DNA from: Pocillopora verrucosa
Taxonomy: Eukaryota > Cnidaria > Anthozoa > Scleractinia > Pocilloporidae
Reading direction: 5' to 3'
NCBI RefSeq assembly: GCF_036669915.1
Contig: NC_089312.1
Location: 14,923,890 to 14,987,889 of the forward strand
DNA: 64,000 nucleotides
This document shows positions 25,001 through 36,021 of the stretch, one piece after another; position 1 is the stretch's first letter, and each line of letters opens with the position of its first letter. The translations under genes and the position numbers were made by a program. Below the pieces are notes generated by a model. The model ran no database searches and was not told the DNA's origin. It saw nothing but the letters and a program-made list of their open reading frames with translations.

Positions 25001-27204
25001 TAATCTGAATTTACAAAACCATGTACAGGATAATAATATTAATCATGAAACAAAGGTTACACTTTCAACTAAACTAAGTCAAGTGGCTTGCATTGTCAGG
25101 GTTTAAGTTGGTAGGAGACTTACAACTTTCAATAACCTAGAACAAGTGTTTGCCAAAATGTTTTTCATGCAATGCTTGTGAAGTTTTTGGTCAAGGGCGG
25201 AAATTTGAAGGTAGGATGAAGTCACCAGTCCTTAGAAACTGTTGCAAACCAAATCACAAAATTGCATTAAACCTGTTAGATTAAGACTGGAGTTGTGGCA
25301 GATTAGCATTATTTATGCATTATTGTGCATTTTAACATGGTTTGGAATTTGCATATTGATTGAAACTTTTTGAAGGTTTTATTATACATTCTGTGGTAGG
25401 GAAACAAGTCAAAAGATTTGGGGGTGAAGTGTGTGGTAAGGGTGGGGTGGGCTTGTTTCACATTATGGGGCTAACTCACAAAGGTGTTATAGGGCAAACT
25501 TGCAGTGAAACGGATTCACCTATAAACCTATTAAAAATATATCCTAGAATACATACAAAACTGAGGGGGATCAGATAATGACAAAAAACTTATGTTTATT
25601 TGATAATTGTTGAGTCACTAAGTCAAGTGGCTTGCCTTGTCAGGGTCTAATGCCCCATTCACACCAAAGCTTAAACATGTTTTAAAGTTGTTTTGTTAAA
25701 CACAGTTTAATTTTTTTTTTCTTCATAGAAACTATTTAGCCGAATATTTTTGACTTGAATGTAGCACATTGGAAATGCAAGTTAGCAAGTACTTGAATCC
25801 AATGGAAAATCAAGTTTTTCAGTTCTCTGTTTATAATTTTCATTCAATGAAAACCAGTTTAACAAAACATGTTTTGCTGGTGTGAATGGGGTATAAGTTG
25901 GTAGAGACTTACAACTTTCAATAACTAGAAGTGTTTGCCAAAATGTTTTCATGCAATACTGTTGAAGTTTTTGGTCCAAGGGGGAAATTTGAAGGTAGGA
26001 TGAAGTCACCAGTCCTTAGAAACTGTTGCAAACCAAATCACAAAATTGCATTAAACCTGTTAGATTAAGACTGGAGTTGTGGCAGATTAGCATTATTTAT
26101 GCATTATTGTGCATTTTAACATGGTTTGGAATTTGCATATTGATTGAAACTTTTTGAAGGTTTTATTATACATTCTGTGGTAGGGAAACAAGTCAAAAGA
26201 TTTGGGGGTGAAGTGTGTGGTAAGGGTGGGGTGGGCTTGTTTCACATTATGGGGCTAACTCACAAAGGTGTTATAGGGCAAACTTGCAGTGAAACGGATT
26301 CACCTATAAACCTATTAAAAAATATATCCTAGAATACATACAAAACTGAAGGGGGATCAGATAATGACAAAAACTTATGTTTATTTGATAATTGTTGAGT
26401 CACTTTAGAGCAATGCCTTAGTAACGTATGTTCCTTTAACTCTAAATATCTGATAGACAAATCCTTTCCTCCATGCAAGCTGCTATAAATTTCTCATAAA
26501 TTTGTTATAAGAATTTGGTTTAACATTAAGGGGACAACCTCCAGCTAAAAGGCACAAATTTTTTAAAAAATAGGTACTCATTGCAAGGAGGACATAACAA
26601 TTCTGCAAAGAGACATGACCCATTAAAATCTCATCACAGCTCATGTCTTTGTTTGGCATTTGCTCTGGCATACCCTTCCATGGGTGAGCTTTCAAAGTCA
26701 AAATACATTGCATATCTTGTTTGCCAACTCAGTTTATTTCATAGAATACATTGTGTTCTCCTTTATTTTAAACACAACAGATAGAAGAAATTTTCAAAAA
26801 AGCAGAAAAACCTGTTAATAGTTGAATTTTCAAGAATTCCAAGTGATTTCAGATGGTAATAAGAGGTAGTATACTAATAAACAGTTAATTTTACTTGTCA
26901 TCATCTGAAAAGGAGAACACTAAGAATACCTTTTAGAGGTGAAGTAGACCACAATCCTTCTCTGTCTCCCCTGCCCAACTGACACTGTCTGAAGTCTAGA
27001 ACTTTCCCCTACAAGCTGGTGAATAAGGAAGCGATAGTGAGCATCCAATGGAGGGAAGACAAGAACACTGTTATCTCGGAGTCCACAAGAATTACAAAAC
27101 TTTGTTATTTCTTCCTCTGCTTGCTCCAGGAATTTTTGTTCAATGGCTGATTTGTATCGTCCATGGAAGTGGCAAACCATTGGACATTTTACCCTCTTGT
27201 CTAC
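19084..27204 (-). CDS. R3HCC1L: R3H and RRM-like protein, R3HCC1/R3HCC1L family, frames broken
   Basis: Exons read on the minus strand: 27204-26930 with an R3H domain (VFPPLDAHYRFLIHQLVG, containing R-x3-H); a long exon 24218-22186 encoding a Ser/Glu-rich middle and a Lys-rich block; 21762-21666; 21257-21174 with HIVEIYNFSPDL; 20562-20492 with KGFDIKWVDHTHALAVFSS; 19615-19517 with LMKLRPVCEG; and 19226-19084 with LQPYKERPQTSK. The last five blocks match, in order, the RRM-like C-terminus of vertebrate R3HCC1/R3HCC1L. The family's job is poorly known; RNA binding is inferred from R3H and RRM. Odd: the middle exon switches frame at least five times (near 24105, 23940, 23700, 22985 and 22435), and exon 21257-21174 has one surplus base before TTGATGCAAGC. 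N-terminal exon(s) upstream of 27204 are not found. It is either a decaying gene or a stretch with sequencing indels. Confidence 0.8.
20215..20485. mobile_element. Full fold-back copy of ttggccactgtaaagag family
   Basis: It starts with gggggtaagtttctaatgaa and holds two inverted arms that meet near 20350: gtaaattggccactgcacat then gtttcaaagctgacgtttt on the left, and gcttgaaacataagctttga then tacagtggccaatttatgtt on the right. It lies between R3HCC1-like exons. Confidence 0.75.
25077..26401. repeat. Recent tandem duplication, about 544-bp unit
   Basis: The block 25077-25620 (from aagtcaagtggcttg to attgttgagtcact) is repeated from 25621 to 26401 with very few differences: single-base indels and one substitution in the first 30 bases. 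The second copy is longer only because a 243-bp element is inserted in it. The unit sits in the intron between the R3H exon and the long exon of the R3HCC1-like gene. Confidence 0.92.
25650..25892. mobile_element. MITE with ccccattcacacca ends, TA target
   Basis: The ends are an inverted pair: tgccccattcacacca on the left and tggtgtgaatggggta on the right. A second inverted pair lies inside (aaacatgttttaaagttg and aacaaaacatgttttg). Comparing with the uninterrupted first copy of the duplication shows the insertion point, flanked by TA on both sides. It inserted after the tandem duplication. Confidence 0.85.
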
Positions 27205-29094
27205 CTAGAAAGTAGATTAAAGTATTTCACACACTAACTCTTCCTGTAATTTTGGAGCCTCCTTGTTCTCAATGACCTGTAAAAGCAAAATGATCATGTA
27301 GTCTAACAGTATAATGAGATTATCCCATGAAGTCAAGCCATGCAGCTCACAACTGGATCTGTTCATTGCAAGACCAAACACTGAAGCCCTTGAAAAGTTT
27401 TCGGTTTAGCGGAAAAACCCCAATAAATGAGGCTAAACAGGCCACTTGTCAAAGCAACTTTTATTCAATAATAAATTGAATAGAATCTTTTGCAATATAT
27501 TTTAATGTAAATTTTTTAGGCAAATGAAGTCTTTAACTAATGATAATTAGAGTGCTATTTCACTAATCGTAGTTGTAGTGCACGGCTCCTTGGTAGAGCA
27601 TTTAGTGATGATAGATACCGTGGGTAAATAAAGTTTCTATTCATTCAGTCTGATTCTTGTCGCTCGCATTGCTTTTTTCTCATAATTATAGGTAAAATCC
27701 CCGAGATATCCACGAGAAAAACTGAAATCAATTCCCACCCAAAACTTTACAGTAAATGTCACAATAAGCTACAAGGTCACTGCTAGTAAAACAACTACAT
27801 CATGTCACCTAGCTTCCGGACAAGGTTGTCATATGTTTTAAATGATTGGAAAATTCGCGAGACCTAGAACTGATGAAAACCTTCCTCACCACGTTTCACT
27901 TCTCATCTCCAATACTGATCAACACCAGGTTCGACGACGATGTACTCTTCAGTTAAACGAAGAACTCCTTTTGGTTATAAGCACGACAAAGCAGGCACCA
28001 TTTTGGATGTTTCTTTTTTTAGGTATGTACGTTATATATGTTACATTATATGTACCAATGCCAAAATGCCTCTTCTTCCCGATCTAAGAACGAGACGTGG
28101 TGAGAAGTATGAGTATGAGTATGCTAAGTATAATAGTAAGGCCGCTCTCTGGGACTTAACAAGACTTTAACTGACAAGGAGTTATATTCCGGTCGTTGAA
28201 CTCTCTATGCCGTGCCCTGTGTTAGGTTTGATCCCAGGCTGCCGCATACGTAACTGCTGGTCAGAAAGTTTTTGATGACCCTCTTAGTTAAAACCAGTGC
28301 AAGAGAATGGGCGTGGTTCAATCTTGATTCGACCCCATTCGGTTCTAAATCAGTAATTGTTAGACTGGACAACCGGGCAGCATGAAAAAACGCTATAAAG
28401 TTCTGCCGTAATAGGTCATTGATGACGTGATATTGGAGTTATGAGTTGAAATATTATTCAGGAGAGGAACTGAATCCTTCATTTCCCTCATCTTTCAGTT
28501 TTCCTTCCCTATCAAGGCCTACACTTTAAATTCCAATGTCTCCCAAATCGTCAGACTAAAAGCCCCTGCTAAGAAGTACACAAGCCAAAATCCAATCATG
28601 CATTTTTTAATTTAAGGACATTCTTAAGATTTGCTGTTTCTGAAGAAGTGGATAATAATCCCTTGAATCTTATCTGGGGTGTTTTTGATAAACTTGGCAA
28701 AAATATTATACAAACACTAAACAATCTGTGAAGAAAAACAAAGTACTGATTAAAACATTCACTCGTGAAATAACAAGGAAGACAGTCTGTACAAAACTAT
28801 CACTGAACTGCACAAAGCAAAGAGATACAATTTTATTTTTAGTCACGTATAGTTGTTAACAGCCTGACTTTGAATTAAACATGCACTCCAATTTTGATGG
28901 ATTTGACTGAAATAGTCAATATGGTTTCTTCCTGGAAAATAAATAGGGTGATATGCTACTTACATAAAATATCAATTTACTTGTATACCATCAATTTGAA
29001 TTATCCATCTTAACCATCCTTTATTCTGAATCAGGACTCGTTAAACAATTAAATCTATGATGCCACTTCACAACAGACAGCCTTTGTCAGGCTC

Positions 29095-29580
29095 TTAGAA
29101 ACTGCAATAATTTTGTTATATCATCAGAGTTGATAATGCAAATTGGCCATTGTAGAGAGTGTCTAAAGCTGATTTTTCAAGTATTTGCCTCTTGTCAGAG
29201 TAAAAAGAGAAGGAGTAACACTTGAAACATCAGCTTAGCAAACTCTTAGTGGCCAATTTACATTTATTTCTTTAGCAACTCTGTTGGTAAAAGAAAACTA
29301 CCTTGTAATCCCCCCACCAAAGCAGTGACATAGTTTCTTTAGCCCTTTCACTCCCAAGACCTTATTAGTAATTCTCCTTACTATCTGCCATACAATTCTT
29401 ATGATTTTAGTTCAGAGAATTTGGTATTGGATCAACTAATAATCCCATGATTGATATTCTTCTCTATTCTCATCACCTGCCCACTTGATATTGTATTGAT
29501 ATTGTAAGGAAAAATTATCTCTTGATCACTTGTGGGAATGAAATGGTTAAAAAAACCTTACCCCCTTTATCTTAGTAACT
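29095..29580. mobile_element. Fold-back element interrupted by a TTAA MITE
   Basis: The outer element is a ttggccactgtaaagag family copy (arms around 29110-29170 and 29235-29290, then gcagtgacatagtttcttt). At 29341 it breaks into a TTAA-type element that begins agccctttcactcccaagac and ends gaatgaaatggttaa at 29550, after which the outer sequence resumes as aaaaaccttacccccttt. Confidence 0.75.
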
Positions 29581-30649
29581 GCAGTCAACCTAAAAAGAGG
29601 GCAAGCAAAGACAGCCTGTATCTGATTTGGAAATTTATTTTTCACCTTGCCCTTCTGCAAAAGGAAAGCCAGTTGTTGTGCTAAAATACATGCCATTTGA
29701 CTAACTCTCACCAATCAGGCAGAGTGAATGATGATAGTACAAGTTCTTGATGTAAATACACCAATCAAAGGCTAAGTCAGGAGCTTGTGTACCTTTGAAA
29801 AACTTCTTACATGTCAAGTTTTTCTCACTTTTCTCCACACCCTAGATATATCTTTGCTCACCAACTTTTTCAGTTATCACAACTAACTGTGAGCTTAGCA
29901 TGTGCTAGGCAACAGGCCAGTGATTGTTTCCATCTGCTAGCTGACAATAGATAAATCTAATAAACAGATCCATCTAACAAACAGATTGAAGAAATTTGAA
30001 ATTGTTTCTTGAAACAAGTCACAACATGACTTAGCCTGCATTCACTAATCAAATGAGAGGCTACAAGATCTTTAAAAAGCTGGTTTTCTTTCCGAAAAGT
30101 ATGCCTTTTGCACAAGGATAACTAAGCATAATGATACTATAAAGAAAAGCTACAAGTTCTCACCTCAAGGGGTTAAAGCTTTTAAGGTTTATTGATATCA
30201 TAAAAAAACTGATGGACATCCATATCTACTCTTGTCTACCTTAAAGCTGACTTAAGTTCATAGTTTTTAACAATGCTTTTAAGTTCAATGCTTTCCTGTG
30301 GTACACAGTGGCTTCCTATTGATGTTTTAAGTATTACATTATATAACTGATAGCTACAAGCTCAAGTGTACTGGTATTTACATTCTGAAAATCTGGGTCA
30401 CTTGCACAATACTCAACTATACATCAAATGAAAACAATCCATAAAACTATCATCTAGTACTCTGTACTGTGGAAAAAAACAGCATCTGTAAACAGAAAAG
30501 TCACAGTTAAGTCAAAATGGTAGGAAGGTTGTCACATTACCAAATACATATAAACAAGCACAATGCATGTACAATGCATTTACATGTAAATTTACATTAA
30601 TCAATAGCCAAAACAAAATTTCAAGCACTAAATTAAATGAACCTCACTG

Positions 30650-30863
30650 CCTTTCCCCTTTGATCTCTAAAAGTGACCAGCATCTCATTTCTCCTTACAG
30701 TATCACCCCTGAATCACACATTAAGATCAGGAGAATAAAGGAAATGATCACCAATTATAGAAGCTCGTGATTTTTAAACAAATTCTCCTTGTCAGCATGG
30801 TAAGAAATGTACAGAGAAAAGTGTAGAGAATATGGATACTGATGTGAGGGTGTGAAGGATTAA
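30650..30863. mobile_element. TTAA-type MITE, acaccc family
   Basis: The interior tracks the intact copies (gtgaccagcatctcatttct, then gaatcacacattaagatc, then atggatactgatgtgagggt). The right flank TTAA is at 30860-30863; the left end is degraded. Confidence 0.65.
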
Positions 30864-31300
30864 CTCTGCCATTGGTCTAGAAAACTTGCAACACTTTCTC
30901 AAGGCAAGAAGAGAAAAAAATCAAAACAAAGGCCACCAAGTCATCCTTTTTCCTTCAGTGGACCTCTTCATTTTGTATGTTTTGTTTACCCATTTCAGGT
31001 CATTTGATAATACTCTAGAGAAATGTTTCTTTCAGATTTCCTCTAACTCGCATGCATATATACGCATAATTTATAAAAGATAACGATTGGAATTCCTTTG
31101 AGACCTAAATTGGTTGACAAAAACAAACAAGCTCAAGAGGTCCACTGAGATATACCACAAACACTCTACATGAGTTCTCACTGACTTCTTGTAATATTCT
31201 TCTTTGCTGTTAAGAGGAGATATGTGCAATAAGTTTCCTTAAGGAAAATTGATGAACAGATGCAATTCTGAGGGTAAGAAGTTTAAATCTAATAATTACC

Positions 31301-33076
31301 TTATTCTGTTTGCTCAGGACCTTGGGGGGTCATCTGCACTCTGTTTGATTCAGGAGCAGGAACAACATTGCTGTAGGCATGTTCTTGGGCACTGTGTTCT
31401 TGTGTTGGAACCATCCCTTCCTGATAAACCTGACCTTCTCCAGTGTCCTCCTCTTGAACAATTGTCCCATCCTCATTTGTTTTTGTTATAAATCTACCAC
31501 CATTGCTGCGACGTCTTCGGCATGCATGCTGGTGTCTTGACTCATGGAGATATTTCTAACAAATACAAGTAACTTTTGAAGCTAAACAACATTGCACTGC
31601 TTTTTTTCTTCATTAGTCTACAGTTACTTTGTGGTCATAAAAACATCACACACAAGTGTGAAGTTCTTTTAAATTAATGACAATTTGCTATTTGGATTGC
31701 TCACATGAAAGAACCAACCAAAAATAAATTCAGCAAAATAAAACATGCTATGTGCAGTGCAGTGGTTTGATCAAGTCAGGAAAAAAAAACATCTAATGCA
31801 CACTTTTACAGTCACTAAACACTATCTAAAGAAACTGTAGTGCAGCGCTGGTGGGAGAGTAATTTAGTATTATCAACTGAAATGATAACACAAATTGGCC
31901 CTTCGTCAGAGCAAATGACAAAGAGCTGATGCTCCAAATGTCAGTTGCATTTAATCCTTATACTCCCAAAATCTGATTGTTGATTTTCCCCTTTAGCTGC
32001 TACACATTTCCTTGTAAATTAGTTCCAAGAATTTGGTGTTTAATTATTCCCAATCATGACCTCTTAGCTGGATAATGAATAGATTTTAAAAGAGAAGAGT
32101 TACATGTCACAATCACTTTTGGGAGTCAAGGTATTAGAGTAGTTCAGAAACAGATTTAGATCAAGCTAACCTTTCGAGTTTTGGGTATTTTTCCCTCAGC
32201 TTCAAGCTTTGCCCTTGCTTGCCGTCTTTTTATTATTCTATGGTACTGCTTTGCATTTACATAAAGGGGTTCATCCAAAGTTTCCATGGCAACTGGAAGT
32301 CTCTGAGCTCCAAGAGCCTGGCCATTCATCTGTTACAAACAAAATAAAGAGAAGTTTGGAAACATGTCAAAGGAAATCTTAATTTGTACATTCAGGGGTT
32401 CTTCAAGCTGCTTCATTTCTTCAAACTAATCATTTCAAGGGCAGCACAAAGTTGCAGCAGAACATTATCACATACTCCAAAAAAATTATCAATTTTTGCC
32501 ATTCACTATTTCAGTAACCATTTAAAAAATAAACCAGTTAGTTGGAGTCAATAACAAATTTCACCAGACATGGGTCTGCAGTGTACATTCAGCAAAAATT
32601 ACTACAATAAGTTACAAAAGAGTTAGATAGTTTGGTCTGATCAACTGAGATGATAATGTAAGTTGGCCACAGTAAATAGTTTCTAAAGCTGATGTTTGGA
32701 GCTTTTCATCAGAGTTTTAATGCACAATACGTCAGCTTTGAAACTCTTAACAGTGGCCAATTTACATCATCAAGTCTGTTGATCAAACCAAATAAACTTG
32801 TAATATCCCACCAATGCAGCACCATAGTTTCTTTACCCTTTCACTCTCACAATCTGACTGTCAATTCTCCCTTTCAGCTACTACATATTTCCCTTAAAAA
32901 ATATATGTATTTATGTATCATACTAGAAGTTTTAGCATGTAGTATCGCCAAGTATTTTTACTCACTGTTTGTATTTTGACTTACCCTACAGGCTTGGCAA
33001 AATACAACACAACTTGTAAAAATACACAGTGATACTACACACCAAAACTTCTAGTATGATATATATATATATAGTA

Positions 33077-33137
<61 letters not shown>

Positions 33138-34405
33138 GTTCCACCGTGCTTAAATGTACTATAAATAAATTATATTTTTCAGTTTGTCGAAAGATGTGAA
33201 TAATGCTTGCCTCTATGATATTTTTTAGTGTAAATTTAATTTTATAGGCAAGTTTAACCAGCAATACTAAAGAGTGAAGCTGAGTTAGGAGGGCGAAAAT
33301 AACAAAGAAGTTTCCCGATGGTCCTTTGTGACAAACTGATATTAAGATAGAGTCACAGTGTTCGTTCAATTTTTCGAAAACTTTTTAGACAACTTTCTAT
33401 CGATGGTCAGTACGGAAAACTGTAAATGTATTTTAAACCTTATTAAAGTAATCCTCGATATTTTAATCATCGTTACGCGATAAGAGAGCGATAAACTGGG
33501 ATTACCTAAAAACAAAAATACACATGTATATTGCTCACATTCAAAAAACAGCTGTTCCGTTTATTAAATTCAAGGCACGAAAACTACGATTCACGAAAGA
33601 TAAGAGGGCAGTTTTCGTGAAGAGCGGACTACTGGGAAAATGTTCTTTCCCTTAGTACAACGAAATCAATTACATGTGATCATTATGTCAAAATCCATCG
33701 ATGTAAGTTCCTTTTCAGATGCGCGTTTACTCATTTCAATACAAACAAAAGTCCACTCATGCACATTGCCAGAGCTTAGACCAATAGGGGCGCAGTTCGG
33801 GCGATATTTCTCGATTGGACGGTTTTAAATTCACGACTTTCAGCGACAGGTTCAATTTATAGAGACCAGGTAAACTCTAAAGCTCACAAAAATTAGTGAT
33901 GTGATGGGTTTCATTCGTGGTCCATGCGAAGAATTCACGCCGCTAGCCCTCAAAATGGCGCACAACAACAGTACCGCATCTTTGGGAGAAGGATCGAACA
34001 CGAGTCGACTATTTCCCTCGCCATTTCCGACGTGATTTCTATTGGCCTAAAACTCTTGTTGAATGTGAGAAGCTATTTAACAGTACTTACCATGGTTATT
34101 TGTCCATTTCCATTAGAAACAGCGGTTGTGGTTATTGTTCCGGCCGTAGGATTAAATTCAACGGGGTTCGCCATAAACGTTCTCTGATCAGGACTTCCGA
34201 ACATTTGTAAGGCATGTTGCTGGGAAGGATCGACGATATAGAGACCTTTTCCCTGATCAGGCTGAATGAGATTTACAGTTGTATGCGATGCAGGGACCGT
34301 GTGAGTGACTGTCGCGGTATTCTGCGCAGCATAGTTTGTCAGTTGCGGGGAAGTTGGAGCCGCTTCCATCGCCATTTTTGAAGTTTCTCCTATGTCTAAA
34401 CTCAT
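31301..34405 (-). CDS. NFYA: Nuclear transcription factor Y subunit alpha
   Basis: Three coding exons: 34405-34091, 32329-32171 and 31555-31301, all joined in phase 0 with GT-AG sites, giving 242 residues. Exon 2 holds the NF-YB/NF-YC-binding subdomain (PLYVNAKQYHRIIKRRQARA) and the linker to exon 3, which opens with the DNA-binding subdomain KYLHESRHQHACRRRRSNGG. By family, NF-YA joins the histone-fold dimer NF-YB/NF-YC and reads CCAAT boxes in promoters. Exon 1 is Thr/Gln/Ser-rich, as in the activation region. The protein is shorter than human NF-YA (about 347), so Gln-rich exons may be missing here or unseen in the 1.76-kb intron. Another in-frame ATG lies at 34426. The stop TAA is followed at once by an AG|gtaatt site, so an alternative 3' exon is possible. 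Confidence 0.92.
31815..31945. mobile_element. One-arm copy of ttggccactgtaaagag family
   Basis: The piece runs from taaagaaactgtagtgcagc to gcccttcgtcagagcaaatg and then joins directly to a TTAA-type element. It lies in the second NF-YA intron. Confidence 0.6.
31951..32140. mobile_element. TTAA-type MITE, actcc family
   Basis: A left TTAA at 31951 is followed by tccttatactcccaaaatctg, and the right side ends in ttttgggagtcaaggtatta. The interior ttagctgctacacatttcct matches the copy at 57842. Confidence 0.7.
32625..32930. mobile_element. Fold-back element with TTAA MITE at the same site
   Basis: Two arms of the ttggccactgtaaagag family lie at 32640-32715 and 32720-32800. The copy then reads gcagcaccatagtttcttta and at about 32835 passes into ccctttcactctcacaatctg, the start of a TTAA-type element that is truncated near 32890. 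Confidence 0.65.
33056..33131. repeat. (AT)n microsatellite
   Basis: An almost pure AT dinucleotide run with one tagtatg interruption near 33075. A short flank (tactagaagttttagcatgtag and its inverted copy at about 33035) surrounds it. Confidence 0.95.
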
Positions 34406-36021
34406 GAATATTTGATTGATAACCAATGTAATATGACAGGAGACTGGGAACTAAATCGCAGTTTTCTTCCATTTCACCACCGAACATTTTCTTCCATTTC
34501 CTTGTATAAATATGATAAAAATAAGGAACAAAAATAAAAAAAGGACACTAGATTTGTTAGGTAAACATTAGCCTGAAAAGACTCTATAAGTTGGAATCTT
34601 ATATTAACAGACCTTGACACATGCCTACAACCACAATAATATTATTCAGAGCAAGTTTTCTGTCACATGGAGCCACTCTTTTCCTAATCATTAATTTTTT
34701 TTGTTATTTACAAAACAAATTTGTATCAAGTATTTCAGTAATTTTATTAAAATCATTAGTAAACTTAGTTTGTCATGGTGAAAGTGAATTATACGACCAG
34801 CCCTTTATTTTTGATGACAGCTTCCATCAGAGCATGTCAACATTAATTTTTTAGGAGCTGTTTTTGATCATAATTGTAAAAAGGATTTTTACTCCAACCC
34901 TTTTACCCTTCACCCCTAAGACATTAATTACCAGTTTATGTGGCCATTCTCTCCACAAAGAGTGACCGCAAAGAGTGACATATTATCACTACCTTCATTT
35001 ATTCTGAAGAGAAAAATAACTAATTTCAAATGATAATTAAAGGTAAATTAAGAAATGTCATGCATCACGGTTTGAAAATTACAAAAAGAAAAATTTCAGG
35101 TGTGATGACACTGCAGGAACACCACAGGAAGAAATAACTGTTAACCTTTGCATACCATCCGCTGTTTAGAACAGCTGCAAAGGAGACCAGAAAATCCTTA
35201 GACACTAGAACTATTTCTGGATTGATGCTGTATGGAAAAGGGGCCGATCAGACCCAAGATAACAAAACTGTAAGGCAGCAACAATAACTAGAGTACAGTT
35301 TTGTGGTTCTCTAACATGTCTTGATTTCCAGTGTAATTGCTCATGACATGGTAATCACAATATACAGTATTCTGAGTTCAACAGCAAATGTTTCTCTAAC
35401 TTACCTCATTCAAAATTGACCCTAACACCAGAGACATGATTAAGAATCAAAGTTTTCAGAAATGCTTTATTTTTTGTTTTTCAAAATAATGTACAGTTAT
35501 ATACAATGCTGGCCTTGAAAATTTTATAACAAGGAAATGAGGCATAAAGCTATAGTTACTAAAGAAAAAGTGGCCATGAGTACCACAGTTTGAAACAGAG
35601 ACAACAAAAAACAAACAGATTTTGAAAAACAGCAAATGAAAAGGGTAGAACATTAACCCTTCAACTACAAAAAAATTGACTACACCTAGAACTTCTCTTT
35701 TCTAAATTAATCAAGAAAGTTAGGTCAAGGTACAACATAGTACCGTTTGGCTGACAGGTTTGTTTCTTTTTCACTATCTTCTTCTTCCATAATACATTGA
35801 AAATTTGGAAGAAACTCCAGAGAGTTTGAGGGTTAAAATATTTTGAAAAGGTGATATGAAACATATTCAAAAACAAAAAGGATTGAGAATAGTGTGCCCT
35901 AGATTTCTGTTAGTTAAAACCTAACTACAACATCAGTTCAAAAGAGAAATATGGATGGAACTCATGACAGACCCACTTGCTTGCCCTGAGTGACTTGGAT
36001 GTACAAAAAAACAAGAACTAA
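34406..36021. other. Intergenic stretch between NF-YA and SNRNP27
   Basis: This should hold the NF-YA promoter and 5' UTR and the SNRNP27 3' UTR. I see no further exon. A minus-strand AATAAA candidate (tttatt at about 35466) lies about 550 bases beyond the SNRNP27 stop. Confidence 0.45.

Larger units (their letters stand above)
27205..31300. other. Intergenic stretch, no gene recognised
   Basis: This lies between the 5' side of the R3HCC1-like gene and the 3' end of NF-YA. The part at 27.6-28.4 kb is less AT-rich and has a plus-strand frame at 27842-28087 with a putative donor, but I cannot tie it to a family. It probably includes the promoter and first exon of the R3HCC1-like gene. Repeats at 29.1-29.6 and 30.65-30.86 kb are listed separately. 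Confidence 0.4.

Noticed and set aside
27585-27645. Possible tRNA gene or SINE head (ccttggtagagcat)
   Set aside because: Only an A-box-like word is present; no B box or stems were found.
32986-33369. 127-codon minus-strand frame with Tyr-Ile run
   Set aside because: The run is the translated (AT)n microsatellite.
33955-34035. Short plus-strand start atggcgcacaacaac as a first exon
   Set aside because: It stops after 26 codons with no clear donor and lies in the first NF-YA intron near its promoter.
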